Positions 1 to 7,283 of a stretch of DNA of 64,000 bases are shown here, piece by piece. The notes below the pieces were generated by a model. The model saw nothing but the letters and a program-made list of their open reading frames with translations. It was not told the DNA's origin and searched no databases. Positions within the stretch are counted from its first letter, which is position 1. The number at the start of each line of letters is the position of its first letter. The translations under genes were made by a program, and so were the position numbers. Source of the stretch: JABCYV01 sp963696025 (GTDB taxonomy: Bacteria; Acidobacteriota; Terriglobia; Terriglobales; Acidobacteriaceae); contig CAVOII010000005.1 of assembly GCA_963696025.1 (NCBI GenBank), positions 124,001 to 188,000 on the forward strand, in the 5' to 3' direction.

Positions 1-623
1 TGTAGCCTTTGTCGGGCCAGGGCTTCCACTTCTTTATCTAGTTCTTGGATTCGTTGCTGCAACTGTTCATACAAGCTCAGCAGTTCTGTCCGTCTCTGAC
101 TGGTGTAGGGTGGCAAGGGCAGTGCCTGCAGTGTGTTCTGCCCTGCCTGACTCCAGAGCGCGTGGCCTCGGCGCAGGGCGTGATTGAGGGCGATCGCCTG
201 CAAGGTGTGCTGCAATCGTGCTCGCATCTTTACCCACTGATGTCGGTCCCGCAGCAAGGTTCGCAAGTCCCGCTCTTCGATCGAGGGCATCCAAATCTCC
301 GGAAAGCGATCTTCGATGAGCAGTTCCAATATCAACCGTGCATCTCGCCGATCATGCTTCTGCTTCCGCGTTTCTTTCGCGCGGATCTTCGCCGGATTTC
401 CCACACGGCATTGGATTCCCAACTCTTGCAGCAGTTCCAAGAACCACTGCATCGCTCCCGTGGCTTCGATGCCCACCACCACCGGACCCTCCAAGGCCCC
501 GTAAAACTCTCGCAGGGCGTTGCCTTCGTGGGAAAGTGCCCTCTCCACGAACTCCCCGGTTTCAGTGTCCACCATGGCTATGGTTTGTTGTCTTGCGTGC
601 AGATCACAGCCTACAATTTTCAT
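1..623 (-). CDS. IS110/IS1111 family transposase, partial (N-terminal about 207 residues)
   Basis: Reading leftward from the ATG at 623, this encodes the same protein as the intact transposase at 1673-2746 and is still open at the window edge. The RuvC-like DEDD residues (Asp7, Glu53 and the Asp91/Asp94 pair) are inside the visible part. The serine-containing C-terminal domain is outside the window. The visible differences from the other copy are two linked base changes that turn Ser57 into Ala, plus one base change upstream of the start. No frameshift is seen, so this copy may also be functional. Confidence 0.9.
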   Translation of the reverse strand, partial: MKIVGCDLHARQQTIAMVDTETGEFVERALSHEGNALREFYGALEGPVVVGIEATGAMQWFLELLQELGIQCRVGNPAKIRAKETRKQKHDRRDARLILELLIEDRFPEIWMPSIEERDLRTLLRDRHQWVKMRARLQHTLQAIALNHALRRGHALWSQAGQNTLQALPLPPYTSQRRTELLSLYEQLQQRIQELDKEVEALARQRL

Positions 624-713
624 CTCGGCCTCCTTCGTCCCGAGCCTTTTTGGTTGGATACCGCAAAGTCTACTCGGTCCGTTGTGAGGCCGACGTCGTT
701 ATGACATCAGTTA
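1..713 (-). mobile_element. IS1111-type (IS110 family) element, left copy, cut by window edge
   Basis: This segment is the reverse complement of 1583-2295 (base i pairs with base 2296-i). I find only three substitutions, at 453, 455 and 648, so this is a recent second copy of the element at 1583-3013 in opposite orientation. Identity stops at 713/1583. The sub-terminal repeat copy is at 690-701. The rest of the element lies off the left edge. Together the copies form an inverted repeat with arms of at least 713 bp around an 869-bp spacer. Confidence 0.9.
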
Positions 714-797
714 CTGTGGGAGTTTGGCTTTGAGGTTCGCCTGACGCTGATTCTCAGCTATGATTTGTGTGTCCAAGCCAAGAAACCGGATTGAAGC

Positions 798-1556
798 ATG
801 TTTGAGCGTTATACGGAAAAGGCAAGGCGTGTCATCTTCTTCGCGCGGGACGAAGCCATCCAGTTTGGTTCGCCCTACATTGAAACAGAGCACGTGCTGT
901 TGGGTCTTCTTCGCGAGGACCGAGCCCTAACGAGTGTAGTCCTTCCTGCCGCAAAGACGATTGATGCAATCCGCAAGGAAATTGAGCAACGTACAACTCT
1001 CCGGGATAAAACCTCCAATTCAGTCGATCTTCCATTGACCAATGAGTCGAAGCGTGTATTGGCTTACTCGGCTGAGGAAGCGGACCGCCTTCAGAGCAAA
1101 CCTATCGGAAGTGAGCACTTGCTGCTGGGATTGCTAAGAGAAGAGGGCGCTTTTGCCGCTCAACTCCTCAACTCGCAAGGCCTCTCGCTCGACCGCGCCC
1201 GGGACATCGTTTCCCAGAACCAGAACACGGCTGGGCAAGCGCATGACGTCGTGGAGAAACACAGCGAGTTGATGGAACTGCGGAAGTTCGCATGGCGTAA
1301 GCGCGAATGGAAGCCATTGGACATAGTCGTCGAAATTAGTAGCGGTCGAATTTTCTTCGATGTGAGCCGGAAGCATGATCTCGGCTTCAAATTGGTGGCT
1401 GGGGGATGGCCTCGCGATTTTTGCTCCCTTTGTCATTGGGAGTTAAACGCGGATGGTGGCCCCTGGCACGCCACTGGCTACACCAACGGTCGGGAGTGGC
1501 TCTGCACTGAGTGCTACGAGAAGTTCTTGGAGCCATTGGACAAAGCGAGCGAATAA
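798..1556 (+). CDS. ClpA/ClpC N-terminal-domain protein with C-terminal Cys-pair motif
   Basis: A 252-residue protein whose first 140 residues hold two Clp N-domain repeats (FERYTEKARRVIFFA, then TEHVLLGLLRE, repeated as SEHLLLGLLREEG near residues 105-116). There is no AAA+ ATPase module, so it is not a Clp unfoldase. It could act as an adaptor or decoy that binds Clp substrates or adaptors. After a charged linker the C-terminus has two CxxC pairs (Cys209/212 and Cys236/239), which suggests a zinc knuckle. It sits alone in the spacer between two inverted IS1111 copies. The start is the first ATG of the Clp repeat, and its ribosome binding site is weak. The family assignment is firm; the function is inferred. 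Confidence 0.8.
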   Translation: MFERYTEKARRVIFFARDEAIQFGSPYIETEHVLLGLLREDRALTSVVLPAAKTIDAIRKEIEQRTTLRDKTSNSVDLPLTNESKRVLAYSAEEADRLQSKPIGSEHLLLGLLREEGAFAAQLLNSQGLSLDRARDIVSQNQNTAGQAHDVVEKHSELMELRKFAWRKREWKPLDIVVEISSGRIFFDVSRKHDLGFKLVAGGWPRDFCSLCHWELNADGGPWHATGYTNGREWLCTECYEKFLEPLDKASE

Positions 1557-1594
1557 AGCAGTTGCGTCATGAAGACATCCGATAACTGATGTCA

Positions 1595-1606
1595 TAACGA
1601 CGTCGG
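1595..1606 (+). repeat. Left sub-terminal inverted repeat of the IS1111 element
   Basis: TAACGACGTCGG is the exact reverse complement of 3002-3013. The same motif appears in the left copy at 690-701. Such repeats sit a few bases inside the ends of IS1111 subgroup elements. Confidence 0.8.
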
Positions 1607-1672
1607 CCTCACAACGGACCGAGTAGACTTTGCGGTATCCAACCAAAGAGGCTCGGGACGAAGGAGGCCGAG

Positions 1673-2746
1673 ATGAAAATTGTAGGCTGTGATCTGCACG
1701 CAAGACAACAAACCATAGCCATGGTGGACACTGAAACCGGGGAGTTCGTGGAGAGGGCACTTTCCCACGAAGGCAACGCCCTGCGAGAGTTTTACGGGGC
1801 CTTGGAGGGTCCGGTGGTGGTGGGCATCGAAGCCACGGGATCCATGCAGTGGTTCTTGGAACTGCTGCAAGAGTTGGGAATCCAATGCCGTGTGGGAAAT
1901 CCGGCGAAGATCCGCGCGAAAGAAACGCGGAAGCAGAAGCATGATCGGCGAGATGCACGGTTGATATTGGAACTGCTCATCGAAGATCGCTTTCCGGAGA
2001 TTTGGATGCCCTCGATCGAAGAGCGGGACTTGCGAACCTTGCTGCGGGACCGACATCAGTGGGTAAAGATGCGAGCACGATTGCAGCACACCTTGCAGGC
2101 GATCGCCCTCAATCACGCCCTGCGCCGAGGCCACGCGCTCTGGAGTCAGGCAGGGCAGAACACACTGCAGGCACTGCCCTTGCCACCCTACACCAGTCAG
2201 AGACGGACAGAACTGCTGAGCTTGTATGAACAGTTGCAGCAACGAATCCAAGAACTAGATAAAGAAGTGGAAGCCCTGGCCCGACAAAGGCTACAGGCGC
2301 GCCGGCTGCTAACCCATCCGGGCGTAGGTGCGGTGACGGCTTTGGCGACCGATGTTTTTCTCGGTGACCCGAGTCGCTTCGACACCGCCAACCAGGTGGC
2401 CAGCTACATCGGGATGATTCCGTGTGAGCACACCAGCGGGAAGCGACAACGACTGGGAAAACTGACCAAGCAAGGCAACTCCCTGCTGCGCTATCTGTGG
2501 ACCGAAGCAGGGATGCATGCGGTACGGAAAGACCCGGAGTTGCAACGCTTCTATCGGCGCAAGCTCATCCAGAAAGGAATGGGCAAGGCAAGGATCGCAG
2601 CGGCACGCAAACTGGGTATCCGGCTGTGGATCATGATGCGTGACCAGATTGATTACGAACAGTTCTGTCGCCGCGGAAGGTTGCGGCAGAAGGGGAAAGC
2701 CCATGCGGGGATGCCTGATTTCAACAGTGGTCCTGCAATGCAGTGA
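1673..2746 (+). CDS. IS110/IS1111 family transposase (DEDD recombinase)
   Basis: A full-length transposase of 357 residues, the usual size for the family. The N-terminal RuvC-like domain shows Asp7 (VGCDLHA), Glu53 (VGIEATG) and Asp91/Asp94 (KHDRRDARLI). A helical middle follows at 170-210. The C-terminal Transposase_20 domain begins near LLTHPGVGAVTA (about residue 212) and contains the catalytic-serine region GKLTKQGNSLLRYLW with Ser270. In this family the enzyme acts with a structured guide RNA from the element's own non-coding end to choose donor and target. A GGAGG-like sequence just before the ATG acts as the ribosome binding site. All motifs look intact. Confidence 0.95.
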   Translation: MKIVGCDLHARQQTIAMVDTETGEFVERALSHEGNALREFYGALEGPVVVGIEATGSMQWFLELLQELGIQCRVGNPAKIRAKETRKQKHDRRDARLILELLIEDRFPEIWMPSIEERDLRTLLRDRHQWVKMRARLQHTLQAIALNHALRRGHALWSQAGQNTLQALPLPPYTSQRRTELLSLYEQLQQRIQELDKEVEALARQRLQARRLLTHPGVGAVTALATDVFLGDPSRFDTANQVASYIGMIPCEHTSGKRQRLGKLTKQGNSLLRYLWTEAGMHAVRKDPELQRFYRRKLIQKGMGKARIAAARKLGIRLWIMMRDQIDYEQFCRRGRLRQKGKAHAGMPDFNSGPAMQ

Positions 2747-3001
2747 CCGGGTCAACTGAATAGGCTGCCCGCCTCCCCATGGGAGGGGAGTTTGCACAAC
2801 ACATCATGATCGAGCGTGACCGAAGAGATGTCTGGTGGGCTACGCCACCACAATGATGAAGAAAACGGGCCGAGCCATGCGGTTGGATACAAATCATCGA
2901 GAAGTAAAGACCGTTGCTCTCTCGAAGGAACCAGTGCGTCTGCGCTGAGGGGAAAGTATGCACCGACTTACTAAAATGAAACCCCAAGTCCCTTGACACG
3001 A
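2747..3001 (+). ncRNA. Candidate IS1111 guide (bridge/seek) RNA region in the 3' non-coding end
   Basis: There is no supported ORF between the transposase stop and the right sub-terminal repeat. The stretch holds short stems, for example CCTCCC/GGGAGG at 2772-2786 and TGGTGG/CCACCA at 2833-2850. In IS1111 elements this position gives rise to the RNA that pairs with the insertion target. Location and element type support the call; the RNA boundaries and the guide loops were not resolved by eye. Confidence 0.55.
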
Positions 3002-3013
3002 CCGACGTCGTTA
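3002..3013 (-). repeat. Right sub-terminal inverted repeat of the IS1111 element
   Basis: CCGACGTCGTTA is the exact reverse complement of 1595-1606. It lies four bases upstream of the ATG used here for the Cas1 gene, so the element ends at the 5' edge of that gene. Confidence 0.8.
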
Positions 3014-3016
3014 GAG

Positions 3017-4483
3017 ATGTTGAAACATCGCGACTTCACCAGCTTCGGAGACTTTTTCTTGCGAGCCCTTGGACCCGACATGGGACACTCCTACCTCGAA
3101 GTGTCATCTGTCGGCTCCTTTTGCTCCGGCCTGGGCCTCGGACTGGTGATGATCGGCAGCGACGGTTTCATCAGTCTGGAGGCGCTGCGCTGGGTTGCCG
3201 ACGTAGGCGCAAGTTTTGTGATGTTGGATAAGCGCGGAAAGTTGATCGTGGTTGCGGGTCCTGTCTCTCCATCGGATGCCCGTCTTCGCAGATCACAATC
3301 GCTCGCTCACGGCAACGGGACTGCTTTGAAGATTTCGAAGGAACTTATATCCCAAAAACTTAACGGTCAGGCCACACTAGTTCGAGAAATGCTGCAAGAT
3401 TCGGCGACAGCAGACGCAATTGATCGATTCAGAACCGAGTTACCGAGCACCCAGAATATCGAATCTGTGCGACTGAGTGAGGCTCAGGCCGCGAAGCTCT
3501 ACTGGCACGCATGGTCGGATGTTCCGATCCGATGGCCGCGCAAGGATGAGAAACGGGTGCCGGAGCATTGGAAAACTTTCGGCTCCCGAATTTCGCCGCT
3601 AACGCACTCACCGCGTCTGGCTGCCAATCCGCCTAACGCTCTGTTGAACCTGTTGTACGGCCTGCTCGAAAGCGAAAGCCGTTTGGCTGCTGTCGCAATG
3701 GGCCTTGATCCCGCGATTGGCTGCCTTCACGTGGACGCACCCAACAGGCATTCGCTCGCCTGTGACTTGATGGAAGTCTGTAGGCCATGCGGAGTTGATG
3801 CGTTCGTTTTGAACTGGCTTCAAAGCGAGCCGCTTCGTCACGCCGACTTTTGGGAAGATCGTAATGGCAACTGCCGTATCGTGTCATCGTTGGCAACCCG
3901 CTTGTGCGAGACGGCGGCTACGTGGAGGAAGCTCGTGGCTCCAGTCGCAGAGTACGTCGCTCAAGAGCTTTGGTCTTCTATTTCAAAACCTTCATCGCGG
4001 CTTTCCCGGCTACGGTTGGCCAGCAGACTTACCCAGGCCCATCGGCGGACAGTCAAAGGAAGCACCGTACCCGCAGTGAATCAGCGGAAACCGGAACACG
4101 TCTGCTCCGATTGCGGAGTGAAGATTTCGCGTCGAACAAAGCTCTGCTCGAATTGCGCGAAACAGGCTACGCGTAAGAACCTTCGCGTGGGCCGCAAGGA
4201 CGCACAGCGACGGGAGTCTCTTGCGAAACGGTCAGCCACGCAACGCCAGCATAAGCAGGCTATTCACAATTGGAGACCTTCAGACCTACCCGATTGGCTC
4301 ACGCGGGATGTTTACGTCAAACAAATTCAACCCACCCTCGCAAGAATCACGAAGACCCAAATCCGTTCCGCACTTAGGGTGAGCGAACCGTATTCATCGG
4401 ACATCCGGGCAGGCAAGCGCATTCCGCACGCGCGACATTGGCAGGCGCTCGCGCAAGTGGTTGGCGTTTCGGTGGAAAGGTAA
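3017..4483 (+). CDS. cas1: Stand-alone Cas1 integrase with C-terminal zinc ribbon and HTH-like tail
   Basis: Numbered from the alternative TTG at 2993, the protein has 496 residues; the ATG at 3017 is residue 9. The N-terminal beta part includes LVMIGSDGFISLEALRW and FVMLDKRGK. The catalytic helical domain has the conserved Glu163 in LSEAQAAKLYW, the core NPPNALLNLLYGLLE at 212-226, His246 in GCLHVD, and Asp258/Glu261 in LACDLMEVCRP, which match the Cas1 metal ligands. Downstream come a CxxC...CxxC ribbon (Cys371, 374, 385, 388) and a tail near 455-492 (VSEPYSSDIRAGKRIPHARHW) resembling an HTH. No cas2, effector or repeat array is visible. About the first 40 residues look unlike usual Cas1 N-termini, and the IS ends four bases before the ATG, so the original 5' end may be lost. 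Confidence 0.85.
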   Translation: MLKHRDFTSFGDFFLRALGPDMGHSYLEVSSVGSFCSGLGLGLVMIGSDGFISLEALRWVADVGASFVMLDKRGKLIVVAGPVSPSDARLRRSQSLAHGNGTALKISKELISQKLNGQATLVREMLQDSATADAIDRFRTELPSTQNIESVRLSEAQAAKLYWHAWSDVPIRWPRKDEKRVPEHWKTFGSRISPLTHSPRLAANPPNALLNLLYGLLESESRLAAVAMGLDPAIGCLHVDAPNRHSLACDLMEVCRPCGVDAFVLNWLQSEPLRHADFWEDRNGNCRIVSSLATRLCETAATWRKLVAPVAEYVAQELWSSISKPSSRLSRLRLASRLTQAHRRTVKGSTVPAVNQRKPEHVCSDCGVKISRRTKLCSNCAKQATRKNLRVGRKDAQRRESLAKRSATQRQHKQAIHNWRPSDLPDWLTRDVYVKQIQPTLARITKTQIRSALRVSEPYSSDIRAGKRIPHARHWQALAQVVGVSVER

Positions 4484-4528
4484 TAGAGGTCAGCGGCGTC
4501 GTCCTAAGCCGCAAACCCACAATCGGAA

Positions 4529-5632
4529 TCACGTTGCTTGGGGGCCAGCGATCCGATTTGTGTACTGGTCAGCCGAATAATCACTGCGGCCGATACTCAG
4601 CCGCCGCATCTTGTTCTGAAGAGTTGTTCTCTTAAGTCCTAGGCGTTCAGCCGCCCCGCCTTTCCCGGCTATCCTTCCGGACGCGTCGCTCAAAGCACCG
4701 ATAATCACGCGCCGCTCAGCTTCCCGGAACGATGATGCGACCGGTACTACCCTTCGCCCAACAGAATCCTTCACCTCTAGATGCGGCACATTCAATTCGT
4801 TCCCTTGCGTTAGAATCACGCAACGCTCCATGAAATTTCCCAGCTCGCGAACATTACCTTTCCACGGCGCATTCGTGAGAGCCTCCATGGCATCTCGGGA
4901 GATGAATCTGATGTCCTTACCCATCCGCTGCGCAAACTTTGCCACGAAATGATTCACGAGCGGAAGAATGTCTTCGCGGCGTTCCCGCAAAGGCGGGATC
5001 TCGATCGGGAAAACGTTGAACCGGTAAAAAAGATCCTCGCGGAACTGTTGCTCGCTGATCATGGCCGCAAGGTCCCGATGCGTCGCGGCAATCATCCGCA
5101 CGTTGACCTGGATTGTCCTTGCGCTTCCCAAACGCTCGAACTCCTGCTCCTGGATAGCACGCAATAGTTTCGGCTGCAGCTCCAAGCTGATGTCGCCGAT
5201 CTCATCCAGAAACAACGAGCCTCCATTCGCCAGCTCGAATCGACCCTTTCTTTGCAGCAGGGCGCCGGTAAAGGCTCCCTTCTCATGACCAAACAGTTCG
5301 CTTTCCAACAGTCCTGAGGGAATGGCCGCGCAGTTCATGCGAATAAGGGCGCGCTCGCGCCGAGAGCTGAGCCTGTGGATCGCCCGCGCAATGAGCTCCT
5401 TTCCCGTTCCCGTTTCTCCATGAAGCAGGACCGTGGAATCGGTGGGTGCGACGATCGCGACCTGATCAAGCACTTTCTGGAGGGCTGGGCTCCTTCCGAC
5501 GATATCTTCGAAGCAGTGCTCAGAGCTAATTTCTGTTTCCACATGCAGTTGCCGGTCTGCGAGATCGCTGATGTTGGGAAAACCCGCTCCGGCGGAGCTC
5601 CCGAGGTCAGTGAAAGCAACAGTCGCGCCCAT
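4529..5632 (-). CDS. Sigma-54 dependent transcriptional activator lacking a sensor domain
   Basis: A 367-residue enhancer-binding protein. The AAA+ domain spans roughly 42-275, with Walker A GETGTGKE at 72-79, the sigma-54 contact loop GAFTGA at 119-124, and Walker B SLFLDE at 139-144. A Fis-type helix-turn-helix follows around 310-345 (AAERLGLKRTTLQNKM). Family members usually begin with a receiver, GAF or PAS domain. Here only about 40 uncharacteristic residues precede the ATPase, so the protein is either constitutive, controlled by a partner, or N-terminally truncated. It is convergent with the Cas1 gene, 45 bp apart. Its target promoters are unknown. Confidence 0.92.
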   Translation of the reverse strand: MGATVAFTDLGSSAGAGFPNISDLADRQLHVETEISSEHCFEDIVGRSPALQKVLDQVAIVAPTDSTVLLHGETGTGKELIARAIHRLSSRRERALIRMNCAAIPSGLLESELFGHEKGAFTGALLQRKGRFELANGGSLFLDEIGDISLELQPKLLRAIQEQEFERLGSARTIQVNVRMIAATHRDLAAMISEQQFREDLFYRFNVFPIEIPPLRERREDILPLVNHFVAKFAQRMGKDIRFISRDAMEALTNAPWKGNVRELGNFMERCVILTQGNELNVPHLEVKDSVGRRVVPVASSFREAERRVIIGALSDASGRIAGKGGAAERLGLKRTTLQNKMRRLSIGRSDYSADQYTNRIAGPQAT

Positions 5633-5675
5633 AGTCTCCTCCCATACCTTTACACTTCCACTGCTTTGCGAACAG

Positions 5676-5795
5676 CTAAGCTGATCTCTTCGTCTGTGGG
5701 CAAAACTCGATGATTTTTCCGAGTTGCGGCTGAGCCGCCGTCCTCAACGGTTGCCGAAAGTTTTTCGGTATATAGAATTCAATCACCTTTGCCAT
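5676..5795 (-). CDS. Small conserved acidobacterial protein beginning MAKVIEFYIP
   Basis: A 39-residue peptide that starts MAKVIEFYIPKNFR and ends GKIIEFCPQTKRSA. The start is fixed by an AGGAGG sequence placed six bases before the ATG at 5795; a longer in-frame reading back to 5972 has no such support. Two near-identical IEF motifs (KVIEFY and KIIEFC) occur at each end. I recall very similar short proteins in acidobacterial genomes, but I know no function. It lies 43 bp upstream of the sigma-54 activator, same strand, and may share a transcript. Confidence 0.65.
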   Translation of the reverse strand: MAKVIEFYIPKNFRQPLRTAAQPQLGKIIEFCPQTKRSA

Positions 5796-6109
5796 GGACA
5801 TCCTCCTGGAGCATGTTGAATCTCGGTGCGGGGGGCTGTGCAAGTCGTTCGCTCGCTTTTGTCGGTCGCTATCCGGGCGGATGCAACATTCGTTGCAGCC
5901 ATGACTAGGACTTCCTGTAGCGTGAAACCGCGAGTCGTGATCTTCCACATAAGCGCCTTCCGACCTTTTCACCTATTGTCGTGATGACCTAGCCATTGTC
6001 ACGCGAGTTCTATTTGCAAGCAGCCCCACATCGGGGTAAATCGCAGACTCTTGGGGGGAGGAATGTCACCCTCTTCTGGGGCAAGAATTTGGTGGTACAT
6101 GGGGGATTC
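5796..6109. other. Intergenic region, nothing recognised
   Basis: This stretch holds the AGGAGG ribosome binding site for the small gene at its left edge. I see no convincing coding frame, RNA gene or long repeat in the remainder. Confidence 0.5.
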
Positions 6110-6508
6110 TTAGCGAGAGTCAGAGCTCGTTTTGCGGGGCGGAGCTTCGATGCGCTTCCACCCGAACAGGCGAGCATCGATGGACCAGAAACCCGGTCCC
6201 AACATCGCGAGAGCGGCAGCGGCAGTTCCTAACAGCAGCCACACCCATTTGTCGCCGGGTACGGTAAGTATCTTCCAGGTTTCAACCAATGCTATAGAGG
6301 TTCCCACGATCGGAGTCCATAAACCTACGATCAGCAGTAATCCCGCTCCCATCAAGAGCAGAGCGGGAATTGTTACATTCATCGGCGGTAGATCGCTCCA
6401 CAGCCTCAAGCCCGCACGCACAATCAGCACGGAGCCAACGACCACGCGCATGAGAAGCAACCCTGCGCCGGGCCAACCGCCAGCAAATGTGGAATACAGC
6501 CGTCGCAA
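6110..6508 (-). CDS. DoxX-like integral membrane protein
   Basis: A 132-residue hydrophobic protein with about four membrane segments: LLLMRVVVGSVLIVRAG near 17-33, a second near 46-66, and further ones near 68-82 and 90-106. The opening GLLLMRVVVG and the overall size fit the DoxX/DoxX-like group of small membrane proteins linked to redox or sulfur metabolism. It lies downstream of the response regulator on the same strand, 127 bp away. The family assignment is moderate; the substrate is unknown. Confidence 0.6.
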   Translation of the reverse strand: MRRLYSTFAGGWPGAGLLLMRVVVGSVLIVRAGLRLWSDLPPMNVTIPALLLMGAGLLLIVGLWTPIVGTSIALVETWKILTVPGDKWVWLLLGTAAAALAMLGPGFWSIDARLFGWKRIEAPPRKTSSDSR

Positions 6509-6635
6509 TTACGCACCTTTCAGTACATAACTAGACTCTTCCGTTTCGGGGGCCAATCGAAACCCCAAAAAGAGGTTTAATCGTCACTCTTTAGAGTTCT
6601 GAATTTTCTGAGGCGGGCAGCCAACGGAGTGCCAA

Positions 6636-7283
6636 CTACAGCTCGATGATTCCTCTCTTCAGGCCAATCATTGCGGCGTGCGTTCGATCGTTGGCGCCTA
6701 GTTTAGAAAGAATGTTCTTGACTCGACTTTTGACGGTTTCTTCCGTGATTGAGAGCTGATCCGCAATTTGCTTGTTTGCGTTTCCAGCGGCAATCATTTT
6801 CAAGACAAGGATCTCTGCGGGCGTCAGTGCGTCATCCGTCGCATGCTCGGCGACTTGGAACGACGCTTCCGGCGAGAGGGTCTTCTTTCCCGCATGGACT
6901 GCTCGGATTGTCTCGAGTAGTTCCTTGTGCAATGTATTTTTGAGCAGGTATGCCTGAGCACCGGCCTTGAGAGCACGCAGAATTTGGGTATCGCCTACGT
7001 ACGTCGTCAGCACAATCACTTTTGCGTCGGGAAATTCGTTGTGAATCGCAATGAGCGCATCGATGCCGTTCATCTCCGGCATCTGCAAGTCCATGAGCGT
7101 GACGTCGGGATGGTGCGTCCGGAATTGCTGAATGGCATCGCGACCGTTGGATGCTTCACCTACCAAAATCATATCGGTCTGAATGCCAATGAGACCGGCG
7201 ATCCCCTGGCGCACGATTGGATGGTCGTCAACCGCCAGAATTCGAATTTGCGAACTGCCGGCGTTCATGAGCTCCTGCTTCAT
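6636..7283 (-). CDS. NarL/FixJ-type response regulator
   Basis: A 215-residue regulator. The receiver domain has the acidic pair Asp19/Asp20 (LAVDDHP), the phospho-acceptor Asp65 (TLMDLQMPEMNG), a conserved Thr93 and Lys115. A LuxR-type helix-turn-helix lies near 150-210 (ALTPAEILVLKMIAAG, then TEETVKSRVKNILSKLG). I chose the ATG at 7283 because it overlaps the kinase stop as ATGA, giving translational coupling with the sensor kinase that precedes it. It should be phosphorylated by that kinase and bind DNA as a dimer. An in-frame open stretch further upstream lies inside the kinase gene and is not used. Confidence 0.93.
   Translation of the reverse strand: MKQELMNAGSSQIRILAVDDHPIVRQGIAGLIGIQTDMILVGEASNGRDAIQQFRTHHPDVTLMDLQMPEMNGIDALIAIHNEFPDAKVIVLTTYVGDTQILRALKAGAQAYLLKNTLHKELLETIRAVHAGKKTLSPEASFQVAEHATDDALTPAEILVLKMIAAGNANKQIADQLSITEETVKSRVKNILSKLGANDRTHAAMIGLKRGIIEL

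Larger units (their letters stand above)
1583..3013 (+). mobile_element. IS1111-type (IS110 family) element, complete copy
   Basis: The element is about 1.43 kb. It has a short 5' flank, one transposase gene (1673-2746) and a long 3' non-coding end of about 255 bp. A perfect 12-bp inverted pair, TAACGACGTCGG at 1595-1606 and its complement at 3002-3013, lies near the two ends. Sub-terminal inverted repeats and a long 3' non-coding end are known marks of the IS1111 subgroup; typical IS110 members carry the long non-coding end on the 5' side. The 12 bases outside the left repeat (1583-1594) are also shared with the left copy, so the true tip or the shared target lies there. The exact right tip is uncertain by a few bases. 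Confidence 0.85.

Noticed and set aside
45..704. 219-codon plus-strand frame, and its twin on the minus strand at 1592-2251
   Set aside because: Both are the antisense shadow of the IS1111 transposase; they repeat only because the element is present twice.
3017..4528. Search for CRISPR repeats beside the Cas1 gene
   Set aside because: No regularly spaced direct repeats are visible around the gene or elsewhere in the window.
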